This document shows, one piece after another, positions 1 through 8,246 of a DNA stretch of 40,766 nt. The notes below the pieces were generated by a model. That model made no database searches, had not been told where the DNA came from, and was given only the letters and a program-made list of their open reading frames with translations. How positions within the stretch are numbered: position 1 is the first letter of the stretch; each line of letters opens with the position of its first letter. The translations under genes were made by a program, and so were the position numbers. Source of the stretch: an uncultured Caulobacterales bacterium (GTDB lineage: Bacteria > Pseudomonadota > Alphaproteobacteria > Caulobacterales > Maricaulaceae); contig CALKXY010000003.1 in assembly GCA_938003545.1 (NCBI GenBank), forward strand, positions 1 to 40,766. Direction: 5' to 3'.

Positions 1-75
1 AGGCGGTCGGCTCTCACTCCAAAAGTCCCGGCACCTCTTTGGCTCTCACACCAAAACGCTCAGACCCACCGTCTC
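1..75 (+). repeat. Left copy of a 75-bp terminal direct repeat
   Basis: The first 75 bases align without gaps to the last 75 bases of the window in the same orientation, with 58 of 75 identical by hand count. The first 25 bases are identical; the middle is the most diverged. Inside this copy there is a second period: GGCTCTCACTCCAAAA at 9 recurs as GGCTCTCACACCAAAA at 41, 32 bases later. Both copies stay open in the same reading frame. This could be a dispersed gene-family segment or another repeat at which the assembly stopped. The class of element is not recognised. Confidence 0.75.
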
Positions 76-92
76 TCGGTACTAGAAGGTGA
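3..92 (+). CDS. Possible C-terminal tail of a truncated gene
   Basis: An open frame enters from the left edge and stops at TGA 90-92. Its residues begin AVGSHSKSPGTS. The right-hand repeat is open in the same frame and begins AVGSHSKRPSTS, which is the main reason to think the frame is coded. A weak intrinsic terminator follows at 150-173. Thirty codons without a stop is no evidence by itself, and no family is recognised. It may be non-coding repeat DNA. Confidence 0.2.
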   Translation, partial: AVGSHSKSPGTSLALTPKRSDPPSLGTRR

Positions 93-149
93 GGCGCCTA
101 CCTGTCCCGTGTCCGAAAGAACTTCTGTAATGTATCATAGCTTTTGGGG

Positions 150-173
150 CCAAGGATCATTCTCTTGGTTTTT
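150..173 (+). terminator. Weak intrinsic terminator
   Basis: CCAAG at 150-154 pairs with CTTGG at 164-168 and five T residues follow at 169-173. It would end transcription entering from the left edge. The stem is short, so this is tentative. The rest of 93-298 shows no gene; it contains an AGGCGCCT palindrome near 93-100 and AT-rich DNA. Confidence 0.35.
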
Positions 174-298
174 ATTGTAAGATACTGAAATAGATAAATT
201 TTACTTTCTGCAACCCGAGGATTATGTTCTCAGATTACATGCCCCACCATAAAATAGGTCGCCCAAATCTAACCAAGGGTAACAAGTGCTTTTACAGT

Positions 299-883
299 TT
301 ATTTAAGCGGCACGGCCAAATCGAACACCGCGATAAATTCACGACCTTCTCGGCGGAGTGCATAGGTTAACGTTTTTTCTGGTTCGAGGGTGAAAGACCA
401 AACATTCGTCACGGACGCGTCCAAGCCATTAGCTCGAAATGTATCAATCGAAAATTGGTCAACCGGAAAAATAACATGCTTTGCGGTGCTTTGATCAGAG
501 GCCATGCCGCCATAATTCGTAACAGGGTCAGGCGAACCATCTTTTAAACTATGTGCATGTTTAAATTCTAAAGCTTGGCCCTGCTCCATCAAATCAAGCG
601 ACCAGACACGACTTTTATCTGCGCCGACATTCAAGGCCATTGTCGTCTTTTCTGGCGACACACAAGTGATTGGCCCCAAAGTCAGAACCTCTTTGCGCCA
701 GCTGTCATCTTGCGGATCATCGCTGACCACGCGGCCTTCGAAACTTTGCCCGCATAACGCCTGAACACTTGAGTGAAATTGAGAGACAGAAGTGTCTGAT
801 ACTGCAGCACTACACGCGCTCAAGCTGGCGGCTAAACATATTAGGGCCACAGGCTTTTTCAAATCAGAAAACAGGTTCGTCAT
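299..883 (-). CDS. Putative lipoprotein of unknown function
   Basis: The 194-residue product starts with a short charged segment, a hydrophobic core and a lipobox ending LSAC, which places the lipidated cysteine at residue 24. It should therefore be exported and anchored to a membrane. The rest is soluble-looking and ends in a VFDLAVPL strand; no domain is recognised. The ATG lies two bases after the stop of the hybrid kinase upstream, so the two are very likely co-transcribed. A sensory or accessory role for the kinase is conceivable from this position only. Calling it a CDS is well supported; function is unknown. Confidence 0.8.
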   Translation of the reverse strand: MTNLFSDLKKPVALICLAASLSACSAAVSDTSVSQFHSSVQALCGQSFEGRVVSDDPQDDSWRKEVLTLGPITCVSPEKTTMALNVGADKSRVWSLDLMEQGQALEFKHAHSLKDGSPDPVTNYGGMASDQSTAKHVIFPVDQFSIDTFRANGLDASVTNVWSFTLEPEKTLTYALRREGREFIAVFDLAVPLK

Positions 884-885
884 CG

Positions 886-3294
886 TTATGCCGACCTTCG
901 TATTGTGATGGCTTTCCCAGAATAGGTTTCCAACTTATCAATCAGCTCCACCTGTTTAACCGGTTTTGTTAAATAATCATCCATACCCGCAGCTAGGCAA
1001 TCTTCCTTATCGTTTTTCAGAGCATGTCCTGTGAGTGCGATCACAGGGACTGCGTCGAGGTCATTTTTCTTTTCGAAATCACGAATAACGCGCGTGGCTT
1101 GATGGCCATCCATGATTGGCATGGACACATCCATGACAACGAGCGGGAACCGTGCTGGATCTTTGGTGTAAAGCTCCACGGCCTCTTGCCCATTATGTGC
1201 AAAGACGGGCACAAATAGTGTGTCTGCCAACATGAGTTTAACAACGTCTCGATTAAGGGCAAAATCTTCAGCAACAAGAATTTCTTGCTTCCCAGATGTA
1301 CCCATTGGCATTTCTAGGTCTAACGCATCAGGTTTCACTACCTCTTCACGGGTCGCTGGATTCGATAAGACACGCACAATCGTATCGAATAAACGTCGTT
1401 CACGAACAGGCTTGATGAGGTAGCTATCAATACCAATCTTGGAGAGTGACGCCGTGCTGACTGGTTGATCACAAGATGACAGCATAATGATTTGCGGCGA
1501 TTGGATGGAAGCGGTTTGATCTACAAGCTGCGCAAATTCCTGACCATTAATGCCCGGCATGAGGAAATCCAGAAGGATTAAATCATAAGGTTTACCCTCA
1601 TCTTGCGCTGTTCTAATTTTGGTCAGTGCCTCCACACCGTCCACAGCCGTATCTGTTTTCAAATTCCAAGCGTGGAGTTGTTCTGAAAAGAGGTCACGAT
1701 TAATACGAATATCATCAACGATTAGAACACGCTTGTTTTCGACCAAAGACGTATCAAACGCTTCATGTTTAGCGTGTTTATCTACTGGCAGTGGCACACG
1801 GAATCCAAAAGTCGACCCCTCTCCGAGTTTAGACCGTACACGCATACGGCCGCCCATCATTTCGATAATATGTTTAGATATGGTGAGGCCTAATCCTGTA
1901 CCGCCATAAACCCGTGTCGTTGACCCGTCAGCTTGTGTGAATTTATCAAAGATTCGATTCATTTTTTCGGGGGAAATCCCGATGCCTGTGTCTGTGACCT
2001 CAACCGTGCAGACGGCCATATCGCGACTAGGCTGAATATCTACATCGATGGTGATGTGACCACTTTCAGTAAATTTAACCGCATTCCCGAGCAAGTTTGT
2101 AATGACTTGGCGAATACGTCCGGCATCACCAATGAAGGCCTTTGGCATATCCGTAGAGTAGTTGATGATCAGCTCAATATCCTTTTCTTGCGCCTGTATG
2201 CGAAGAAGAGACGTCACGTCGTTAATTGAAGATTTCAGATCAAATGGAACAGGATCGATTTCAAACGCACCTGCCTCGATTTTGGAAAAATCGAGAATGT
2301 CATTAATGATCGTTAGAAGGGCTGAAGCGGAATTATTAATAACAGACACAAATTCACGCTGGCGTTCACTAATATCCGATCCGCCCAAAAGCTCTGCCAT
2401 ACCCAAAATACCGTTCATCGGCGTCCGGATTTCATGACTCATATTGGCAAGAAATTCTGACTTTGCTTTTGACGCTGCAATGGCCTCATCTTTCGCTTTT
2501 TCTAATTCGGCTGCTTGCAATCTGGACCGCGTCACGCTTTTCACAAAAGCCTGAATACGAATAGCTTTCCCGTCTGCATCCCGTATAATTTCGCCAGTTG
2601 TATTGAACCATTCCTCAGCACCTTTTCTGGTCCTGCTACGGTTTGTGATCTCGAATCTGTTTCCTGTTTTTGGCGCATTCTTCAAGGCCAGTTTAAATTC
2701 TTCTCTATCCTCAGGACGAAGAATAGATATAATTCCCTTGCTTTGAATCCGTTCTATGACCTCTTTGCCAAAATAAAAGTGAAGAGATTTACTGAGCGTA
2801 TAGGTCTTTGTTGCAATATCCAGCGACCAATATCCCGCATCTCCCAAGGCAAGAGATTTATCTAGAAGCTGATCTTTTTGCACAAGTTCCGATACGTCAT
2901 CCGCAATAGATAGAGTTTTCCCACACGGTAACCGTTTGCGAACAAACCGCTGTGTGGCGCCGTTCCCCAATGTGACAAGGCGCGATGTTTCCTCTGCTCC
3001 AGAATCATTTCGTTTTATTTGTTCGTCCGACGTTAACCGCTGCTTCGCAATTATCTCTGGCGTGAGGAGGCCCTTTTCCACCATGATCTCATGGCATTTT
3101 GAGAGAGGGTCTCCAGGCTTCAAAAACTCTTTTGTTGTCCCGATACTCTCGTAAACAGAATTGGAGAGAAAGAGGTAATTCATGTTTTCATCGAGGATAC
3201 TAACGCCAGATTCGATATGTTCAGCGAATATCTTTAAATATGCTGCGTCTCGTGCCTGCGCGGCAGTCTCACTTAAACTGGATTTTTCTGTCAT
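886..3294 (-). CDS. Cytoplasmic hybrid sensor histidine kinase with two receiver domains
   Basis: This 802-residue protein autophosphorylates on histidine and passes phosphate to its own receivers. In order it has two PAS-like sensor regions (about 20-125 and 140-255), a HisKA dimerisation domain with the motif [11 protein letters not shown] (H287), a HATPase with N box (near 405) and G boxes DTGIGIS and GGTGLGL, then two receivers with acceptor aspartates D576 (LLDFLMPG) and D722 (VMDVSMPI). There is no transmembrane segment and no Hpt domain, so a separate phosphotransfer protein is expected. The ATG at 3294 is chosen because GAGGG sits eight bases upstream; a TTG six codons earlier has no such site. 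It leads the two-gene unit with the lipoprotein. Its signal is unknown. Confidence 0.93.
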   Translation of the reverse strand: MTEKSSLSETAAQARDAAYLKIFAEHIESGVSILDENMNYLFLSNSVYESIGTTKEFLKPGDPLSKCHEIMVEKGLLTPEIIAKQRLTSDEQIKRNDSGAEETSRLVTLGNGATQRFVRKRLPCGKTLSIADDVSELVQKDQLLDKSLALGDAGYWSLDIATKTYTLSKSLHFYFGKEVIERIQSKGIISILRPEDREEFKLALKNAPKTGNRFEITNRSRTRKGAEEWFNTTGEIIRDADGKAIRIQAFVKSVTRSRLQAAELEKAKDEAIAASKAKSEFLANMSHEIRTPMNGILGMAELLGGSDISERQREFVSVINNSASALLTIINDILDFSKIEAGAFEIDPVPFDLKSSINDVTSLLRIQAQEKDIELIINYSTDMPKAFIGDAGRIRQVITNLLGNAVKFTESGHITIDVDIQPSRDMAVCTVEVTDTGIGISPEKMNRIFDKFTQADGSTTRVYGGTGLGLTISKHIIEMMGGRMRVRSKLGEGSTFGFRVPLPVDKHAKHEAFDTSLVENKRVLIVDDIRINRDLFSEQLHAWNLKTDTAVDGVEALTKIRTAQDEGKPYDLILLDFLMPGINGQEFAQLVDQTASIQSPQIIMLSSCDQPVSTASLSKIGIDSYLIKPVRERRLFDTIVRVLSNPATREEVVKPDALDLEMPMGTSGKQEILVAEDFALNRDVVKLMLADTLFVPVFAHNGQEAVELYTKDPARFPLVVMDVSMPIMDGHQATRVIRDFEKKNDLDAVPVIALTGHALKNDKEDCLAAGMDDYLTKPVKQVELIDKLETYSGKAITIRRSA

Positions 3295-3372
3295 TCTACA
3301 TACCCTCGCCAAATTACATTGGCCTTTTCCCCTATGCGTAGGTTTGTTTTGGCGAGGTAAGGTTAATAAACC

Positions 3373-3406
3373 AAAAAAAACGGCCCGCTGCTAAAAGCAG
3401 GGGCCG
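3373..3406 (-). terminator. Strong intrinsic terminator of the candidate small RNA
   Basis: On the minus strand ACGGCC pairs with GGCCGT and CTGCT with AGCAG around a short loop (3380-3406), followed by eight T residues (3380-3373). It is about 210 bases after the lysR stop and about 80 bases before the kinase ATG, so it ends the candidate small RNA and insulates the kinase gene from it. Confidence 0.85.
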
Positions 3407-3487
3407 TAAAAGTCTTCGCAAATCAATCGGGGAGAGTGAATGCGGTGTGAAGCGCAGCAACAAACAGGGGAGGACGTTGCTGCGTTC
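3373..3487 (-). ncRNA. Candidate small RNA with C-rich anti-Shine-Dalgarno loop
   Basis: On the minus strand a transcript of about 115 nt can be drawn. Its predicted 5' end (G at 3487) opens a hairpin, 3449-3487, of nine perfect pairs (CGCAGCAAC with GUUGCUGCG) plus three more across one bulged C. The 14-nt loop (3462-3475) carries CCUCCCC. A single-stranded middle follows with a second CUCUCCCC near 3430, then a strong intrinsic terminator. TATACT at 3499-3494 lies seven bases before the 5' end. C-rich loops that can pair with ribosome binding sites are known from several alphaproteobacterial small RNA families; membership in any of them is inference. No open frame covers the element. Confidence 0.6.
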
Positions 3488-3493
3488 GTGATT

Positions 3494-3499
3494 AGTATA
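3494..3499 (-). promoter_or_regulatory. Possible -10 element of the small RNA
   Basis: TATACT on the minus strand (3499 to 3494) matches TATAAT at five of six bases and is seven bases before the base that opens the 5' hairpin. No good -35 hexamer is seen 16-18 bases further upstream (CCGAAA at 17), so an activator or alternative sigma factor may be involved. Confidence 0.4.
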
Positions 3500-3619
3500 T
3501 AGGAATATGAAATCACTTTCGGAACCCGTGACGACGCAAGTGAGCTATGCAGAAACGCATACACCTAGCGCCTAAATCCACTTTTTTGTTCAGCTTAGCG
3601 TCAGATAGAGCCTCAAACC

Positions 3620-4528
3620 CTAGAGTTTTGGCCAGTTCCGCGTGGTTTCCATTAAAAATTCACGGAAGACCTTAGCGCGGACCGACCCTCGTAATTCTGT
3701 CGGATAGACAAAATAGAGGTCAAATTCTTCGCCGCGAACACTCGGAAGAACGCGTACAAGACGCTTAGAGAGGACTGTCATATAGTCGGGAATACCCACA
3801 ATACCGATCCCAGCTTCGGCAGCGCGCATGATGCCGTGCAAGTTATTGACCACCAAAGCTGGCTTGCGCGGCGGTTCGCCTGGCTCGTGGCCCACATTCA
3901 GGACCCAATTTGCGCTGTGGAGATTTTTCGGGATCAACTCTCCAAAGGCAACAATCCGGTGGTTATCCAGATCACGTACGGATGTTGGCGCGCCATGGTC
4001 GGACAAATATTGATGGCTGGCATAAAGCGATTGGGTGATCTGCCCTAATCTGCGTTCGATCACGTCACCTTGCGTGGACTTCCACGGTCGCAATGCGCAA
4101 TCGACATCAAAAGCCGAAAGGTCATGCTCAGAATCTTCCAAAATAAGCTGCACATCAATGTCAGGATAGGCTTTGAGGAAATCTGGCAGAACGGATGGCA
4201 ACCAATTTGAGCCGAGTGATATCGGTGAGGACACACGCAAGACGCCTTGCGGTTTCTGGCGACTATCGATGACATGGCTTTGTACGCGGGCAATCCGTAC
4301 GGCAACATCATCGGCTGTCTTGAACAAGATATTACCTTGCTCCGTTAGCGTCAAACCCCGCGCATGACGGTGAAACAACGGCATTTCGAGATAGTCTTCC
4401 AGCGCCGTAATTTGGCGTGATACCGCCGATTGGGAAATTTTCAGCTTATCTGCTGCAGCCGTCAGTGATCCCGTCTGCGCCGCCGCATGAAAGGTCTTCA
4501 GCTTATCCCAATCGAGGGAGTGCGGCAC
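3620..4528 (-). CDS. LysR-family transcriptional regulator
   Basis: The 302-residue protein has an N-terminal winged helix-turn-helix (about 5-64; core AADKLKISQSAVSRQITALE) and a LysR substrate-binding domain from about 90 on. It should act as a dimeric or tetrameric DNA-binding regulator with a small-molecule effector, which cannot be read from sequence. The GTG start at 4528 follows directly on the trxB stop (TAG 4531-4529), so it is translated as the second gene of a trxB-lysR unit. Known relatives lie beside trxB in other alphaproteobacteria, which makes a redox-linked role possible but unproven. There is no clear terminator right after its stop. Confidence 0.9.
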   Translation of the reverse strand: MPHSLDWDKLKTFHAAAQTGSLTAAADKLKISQSAVSRQITALEDYLEMPLFHRHARGLTLTEQGNILFKTADDVAVRIARVQSHVIDSRQKPQGVLRVSSPISLGSNWLPSVLPDFLKAYPDIDVQLILEDSEHDLSAFDVDCALRPWKSTQGDVIERRLGQITQSLYASHQYLSDHGAPTSVRDLDNHRIVAFGELIPKNLHSANWVLNVGHEPGEPPRKPALVVNNLHGIMRAAEAGIGIVGIPDYMTVLSKRLVRVLPSVRGEEFDLYFVYPTELRGSVRAKVFREFLMETTRNWPKL

Positions 4529-5500
4529 CTATTCGGCGGCCTGTGTGAGTTTCTCCGCCGCATCGATTTCGGCTAGATAACGTTCCGCCTCCAGCGCGCC
4601 CATACAACCGAGACCCGCAGCCGTAACCGCTTGACGCCATAGCTCATCCGAAACATCGCCAGCTGCGAAAACGCCTGGAATATTCGTTGCCGTACTGTCT
4701 GCCGCTGTTGTGATATAGCCACCCTCATTCATAGCGACATGGTCTTTGAATATCGTCGTCGAAGGTTTGTGCCCAATCGCAATAAAAACGCCATGCGTAT
4801 CACGGTCATAGACTTTGCCTGTTTTAACATCTTTCAAACGAACACCCGTCACGCCCAAAGGCTGATCATCCCCAAGAATTTCTTCCAATGTCGTATCCCA
4901 AAGGATGTCGACTTTCGGGTGATCGAATAAACGTTGTTGCAAAATCTTCTCTGCACGTAATGTATCGCGGCGATGCACAAGCGTGACCCGTGAGGCAAAA
5001 TTCGTGAGGAAGAGAGCTTCTTCAACGGCAGTGTTCCCGCCGCCGACTACGACAACTTCTTTTTCGCGGTAAAAGAAACCATCGCATGTTGCACAAGCTG
5101 ATACGCCAAAACCTTGGAACTTATCTTCCGACGGCAGCCCCAACCATTTGGCCTGTGCGCCAGTCGCGATGATGACTGAATCTGCTGTATATTTTGCACC
5201 GCTTTCACCATTTAATTTGAATGGACGCGAAGAAAAATCGACATCTGTGATAATATCTTCATGGAACGCCGTACCAAATTTGAGCGCATGCTCTTTGAAT
5301 TTATCCATCAACTCTGGTCCCATAATTGCTGGAAATCCGGGGTAGTTTTCAACATCTGTCGTGATCGTCAACTGTCCACCAGGCTGCATCCCCGCGACGA
5401 TTCCCGGCTTCAACATAGCGCGTGCCGCATAAACGGCAGCTGTATATCCCGCAGGGCCTGAGCCAACAATGAGAACGCGGTGGTGGATAGTCTCGGTCAT
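4529..5500 (-). CDS. trxB: Thioredoxin-disulfide reductase
   Basis: This 323-residue flavoenzyme uses NADPH to reduce thioredoxin in the cytoplasm. The N-terminal FAD-binding GSGPAG lies at about 13-18. The redox-active CATCDG places the cysteines at 136 and 139. The NADPH-binding GGGNTAVEEA follows, and a C-terminal AAGDV motif completes the FAD site. Length and motif order match bacterial low-molecular-weight TrxB. No Shine-Dalgarno sequence precedes the ATG, and a possible TATAAA element ends only 12 bases before it, so one transcript may be nearly leaderless. It is followed without a gap by lysR. Confidence 0.97.
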   Translation of the reverse strand: MTETIHHRVLIVGSGPAGYTAAVYAARAMLKPGIVAGMQPGGQLTITTDVENYPGFPAIMGPELMDKFKEHALKFGTAFHEDIITDVDFSSRPFKLNGESGAKYTADSVIIATGAQAKWLGLPSEDKFQGFGVSACATCDGFFYREKEVVVVGGGNTAVEEALFLTNFASRVTLVHRRDTLRAEKILQQRLFDHPKVDILWDTTLEEILGDDQPLGVTGVRLKDVKTGKVYDRDTHGVFIAIGHKPSTTIFKDHVAMNEGGYITTAADSTATNIPGVFAAGDVSDELWRQAVTAAGLGCMGALEAERYLAEIDAAEKLTQAAE

Positions 5501-5700
5501 GGGTTAATCGCTTTTATAAAATGTATCGGAACGAATGTAAGCGCGCCCTGCCCCATCCGCAACAGTTTACACCACCACTTGTTGTGGACGCCTAAATCGC
5601 TGCACCTTTCCCAAAAGAGACCGCCAACATGTGAGGCGTTGATGATGATTAGGGATATACCCAAAAAGGCTTCACGGCGGCAAAGGCGCATCTAATCCAC

Positions 5701-5722
5701 CGAAATTTCGACCTAAATTTAG
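5701..5722. promoter_or_regulatory. Two adjacent 10-bp palindromes upstream of trxB
   Basis: CGAAATTTCG (5701-5710) and CTAAATTTAG (5713-5722) are both perfect palindromes with an AAATTT core, two bases apart and 12 bases centre to centre, about one helical turn. They lie in the 278-base gap between the ELM1 gene and trxB, about 200 bases upstream of the trxB ATG. A possible minus-strand -10, TATTAT, lies just upstream at 5749-5744. An operator for a dimeric repressor is a reasonable guess; the factor is unknown. The rest of the gap shows no convincing gene. Confidence 0.4.
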
Positions 5723-5778
5723 AAACAAACTGGCAAGAGGCATATAATAAATTCATGGAATTGATAAAGAGCCACTGC

Positions 5779-6762
5779 CTAGGGCCTATTTCGACCTGCA
5801 GTTTTTACATCGTCAAATCTATCCCAAAACACCTGCGCAACGCGCGCCGTTTCATCTAAGGGGGAGACGTCAGCTCCCTGCGTTTGCTCTACATAGCGAA
5901 CTGCGCCGCAGCGGGTTTCGAGTGCTGTGTAAAGCGTTTGGAACTTTCCGGGCGCCCCCGTCATGGGTAGACGGTAAACAGGCTTCCCCGTGACACAGGC
6001 TTCCGTCAGCATATTCGTACTGTCTTCTGTGACTAGAATAAGCTCCGCACCGCCTAAAAAGGCAAAATAGGGGTTTGGTCCCTCGCTATCATGTAACCAG
6101 ACATTTGCGTGATCAGATGCGAAACGTTTCCAGTCGAGAACCGCAAAGTCAGGGGTGCGCCGCGATGTTGTGATCAACAAAGATTGGCCTGCCGCCATTA
6201 ATGTTTGCGCCGCAGCCATATGCGAAGCGTGGCTTTGTCGGTCCAATTTATGTGTCTTGGATGACCCACCGATCAGAAGGGCTGCGCGGGGCATTGGTAG
6301 CTTTGAAAGACCCTCTGCAAAACGCAACGTTTCGCCAATAATTTTGTTTTGTGTCACGCGGTTCGGCGACCCAATCATGGACACAACATTATCGCCCTGA
6401 ACCGCGTCATGTTCAGGCGCGATGACTAGATCAAACCTATCAGGCTTTATACGGGGGTCCTGAATATAGGCCGTGAAGATATTTGGCTGTGTGCGTTTAA
6501 GGTGCAGAAGCGCCGCAATCGCCTGCCGACCGCATCCAATTGCAATATCACAAGGCGGCAAATCAAAGGACGCTAAACGCAGTTGTGCCTGCGGCGGCAA
6601 CGCCGCCACAACTTTTGAATGTTTGATATGATGCGTGCGGAGTTGAAGCGGGCGCAGAGACGCAAGGCACTCTGCGATCCCTAGGGCTTGGTTCTCAATC
6701 CCGCGACGTCCGTCGGACAGGACGAGACAACGAAGCGGCTGCTCTACCGCCGCCTCCGTCAT
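5779..6762 (-). CDS. ELM1-family (DUF1022) protein
   Basis: The 327-residue product resembles the family annotated as mitochondrial fission ELM1, which is found across alphaproteobacteria and in plant mitochondria. Visible hallmarks are the N-terminal LVLSDGRRGIENQALGIAE, the central YIQDPR with DLVIAPEHD, an IGGSSK glycine-rich turn and the late VTEDSTNM-TEA segment, which look like a GT-B glycosyltransferase fold. The bacterial role is not established; envelope sugar metabolism is conceivable. Its ATG overlaps the greA stop as TAATG, so the genes are translationally coupled. Family assignment is firm, function is not. Confidence 0.85.
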   Translation of the reverse strand: MTEAAVEQPLRCLVLSDGRRGIENQALGIAECLASLRPLQLRTHHIKHSKVVAALPPQAQLRLASFDLPPCDIAIGCGRQAIAALLHLKRTQPNIFTAYIQDPRIKPDRFDLVIAPEHDAVQGDNVVSMIGSPNRVTQNKIIGETLRFAEGLSKLPMPRAALLIGGSSKTHKLDRQSHASHMAAAQTLMAAGQSLLITTSRRTPDFAVLDWKRFASDHANVWLHDSEGPNPYFAFLGGAELILVTEDSTNMLTEACVTGKPVYRLPMTGAPGKFQTLYTALETRCGAVRYVEQTQGADVSPLDETARVAQVFWDRFDDVKTAGRNRP

Positions 6763-7238
6763 TATTGGTATTTAACGTCCAAAACTTCGTAAGCCTTGGA
6801 TCCACCAGGCGCGACAACTTCGAATCCGTCGCCGACTTCCTTTGTGATCATCGCACGAGCAATTGGCGATGTGATGGAAATTTTCCCGTCTTTCACATTC
6901 GCCTCGTCTTCGCCCACGATTTGATAGGTGCTTTCTTCGTCTGTATCTTCATTGACGATTTTCACCGTTGCGCCGAACCGCACGACGTCACCTGACATCG
7001 TTGTTGGATCAATGACCTGCGCCAGCGAGAGCTTGCTTTCCAGCTCTTGAATGCGGCCTTCGATGAAGCCCTGCTTTTCTTTCGCCGCATGATATTCGGC
7101 GTTCTCTTTCAAATCGCCATGATCGCGCGCAACAGAGATCGCATTTATGATCTCTGGCCGTTCAACGGATTTGAGGTGTTTAAGTTCAGTTTCAAGCGCC
7201 GCGTGGCCTTGGACTGTCATCGGAAATTTTTGCATCAT
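6762..7238 (-). CDS. greA: Transcription elongation factor GreA
   Basis: GreA enters the RNA polymerase secondary channel and stimulates cleavage of backtracked RNA. The product has the N-terminal coiled coil with the acidic tip DLKENAEY, whose D and E residues hold the catalytic magnesium, followed by the C-terminal FKBP-like domain. From the ATG at 7238 it has 158 residues, the usual family length, beginning [12 protein letters not shown] sits eight bases upstream. An ATG at 7271 would add eleven residues but falls at or before the predicted transcription start. It is the first gene of a greA-ELM1 pair. Confidence 0.95.
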   Translation of the reverse strand: MMQKFPMTVQGHAALETELKHLKSVERPEIINAISVARDHGDLKENAEYHAAKEKQGFIEGRIQELESKLSLAQVIDPTTMSGDVVRFGATVKIVNEDTDEESTYQIVGEDEANVKDGKISITSPIARAMITKEVGDGFEVVAPGGSKAYEVLDVKYQ

Positions 7239-7274
7239 GAAAACATTCTCGGCGTCAAATTTACAAGCCATCAG

Positions 7275-7303
7275 CAGATAGGGGCAAAAACGAAACCGTC
7301 AAG
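7275..7303 (-). promoter_or_regulatory. Promoter of greA
   Basis: On the minus strand CTTGAC (7303-7298) is separated by 17 bases from TATCTG (7280-7275), close to the CTTGAC-N17 type -35 seen in many alphaproteobacterial housekeeping promoters. Transcription would begin near 7268, about 30 bases before the chosen greA ATG. This supports the shorter protein. Confidence 0.5.
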
Positions 7304-7419
7304 GCGAAAGTTACGGCCACGTATGAAACTCATTCGTAATTCTTACTAAAATAACAGGTAAAGGACACCTTCTTGTTATGTGATGTCATCCAATGATATT
7401 TCATAGGGCAAATTAAGTT

Positions 7420-7474
7420 ATTATCGTTTTTCGATAATTAATCTGGACAAATCATTATTTTTCCTATATCGATA
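7420..7474. promoter_or_regulatory. TATCG-type operator region upstream of the UrcA-like gene
   Basis: Two sites are visible. ATTATCG-TTTTT-CGATAAT is a perfect inverted repeat with a five-base centre (7420-7438), and TATCGATA is a perfect palindrome (7467-7474). The second touches the position expected for the -35 of a plus-strand promoter whose -10 is TATACT (7497-7502). The arrangement TATCG-N5-CGATA recurs upstream of the ABC transporter at 34124-34138. Binding by a dimeric regulator is inferred; its identity is unknown. The 360-base gap between greA and the UrcA-like gene otherwise holds only the two divergent promoters and a leader. Confidence 0.5.
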
Positions 7475-7598
7475 AACAATAAGGTTTAAAGTACCTTATA
7501 CTATTTTCAATGTCCGGCGTGCCAGCTGGAGAGAGAATAGAGTCAGACCGCCCAGAGCGTTTCATTGGGAAGCGCAGGCGGAACAAAGGAGATCTGAC

Positions 7599-7913
7599 AT
7601 GAAAACTATATTTAAAACAACCGCTATCGTTCTAGCCGCATTAGCTACAACCCTCGCACCTGCTGCTTTCGCAGCGCCATCTGACGACATTAGCGTGACA
7701 ATCGACACCCGTTATTTAGAAACAGACTGGGGCATTGAGATTGTTTATGACGCCTTATCCCGCAAAGCCGAGAGCGCCTGCACGAATGGCCACACCCGCA
7801 GCCTCGCGGCGCGCAATTTTGAACGCGACTGCATGAGCGACCTTCTTGATGATTTCATCATCAATGCAAATAAAGACAGCCTAACGGCTCATCACGCGCG
7901 TATGACGAGCTAA
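7599..7913 (+). CDS. Secreted UrcA-family protein
   Basis: The 104-residue product has a signal peptide (MKTIFKTTAIVLAALATTLA, with cleavage expected near AFA-A at residues 24-27). The mature part of about 78 residues has two cysteines and the pattern of UrcA proteins: an N-terminal strand, an amphipathic helix ending in a cysteine, an arginine-rich turn, a second cysteine and a closing helix ending in HHARM. UrcA proteins are small alphaproteobacterial exported proteins of unknown function. AAGGAG precedes the ATG. It appears monocistronic, with TATACT about 100 bases upstream and a terminator downstream. Confidence 0.85.
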   Translation: MKTIFKTTAIVLAALATTLAPAAFAAPSDDISVTIDTRYLETDWGIEIVYDALSRKAESACTNGHTRSLAARNFERDCMSDLLDDFIINANKDSLTAHHARMTS

Positions 7914-7944
7914 GACAAAACCAAATATGAATAATAAGGTCTCA

Positions 7945-7970
7945 GGTCTTCCCAACGGAAGGCCTTTTTT
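7945..7970 (+). terminator. Terminator of the UrcA-like gene
   Basis: GGTCTTCC (7945-7952) pairs with GGAAGGCC (7957-7964) around CAAC, with one T-G pair, followed by six T residues (7965-7970). It is 30 bases after the stop codon. Confidence 0.85.
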
Positions 7971-8071
7971 ATGATCCAAAACCATGCACTAAAATTGCAA
8001 AATATTGGCACTGAAAAGGCCCAATTATTTTGGGTTCCAAAATGAGATGGTCATGAAGTTTTTCAGGCAAT

Positions 8072-8102
8072 AAAAAAGCGGCAGGAGTGCCACCCTGCCG
8101 CT
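8072..8102 (-). terminator. Intrinsic terminator downstream of carB
   Basis: On the minus strand AGCGGCAGG pairs perfectly with CCTGCCGCT around an eight-base loop (8077-8102), followed by six T residues. It is about 145 bases after the carB stop. That 3' region also has a perfect 9-bp hairpin at 8184-8213 and a CTCCTTTC stretch near 8120. The 333-base gap from 7914 to 8246 otherwise holds no gene. Confidence 0.85.
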
Positions 8103-8246
8103 ATACGTCTTTGTCAATCGAAAGGAGACGAAAATCTAAAGACTATAAGAGGTTACGAGGAATTAAGCCCCTCTGTCAAGCGTGCCATGCGGCGACAGAA
8201 TGACCCGCATGGCTTTCCCTCTAAGACCTTAGTCTAAAAGCGTTTT

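Noticed and set aside
1-75. CRISPR-like array from the 32-base internal period
   Set aside because: Only two degenerate units are present, with no constant repeat, no spacers and no cas genes in the window.
5497-5691. 64-residue minus-strand frame upstream of trxB
   Set aside because: It runs into the trxB start, has no clear ribosome site or domain, and a plus-strand frame of similar length covers the same bases.
7047-7349. 100-residue plus-strand frame opposite greA
   Set aside because: It is antisense to a conserved gene and crosses the proposed greA promoter.
8174-8179. TTGACA on the minus strand downstream of carB as a small RNA promoter
   Set aside because: The only good -10 (TATAGT at 8147-8142) is 26 bases away; 17 bases away the hexamer is GTAACC.
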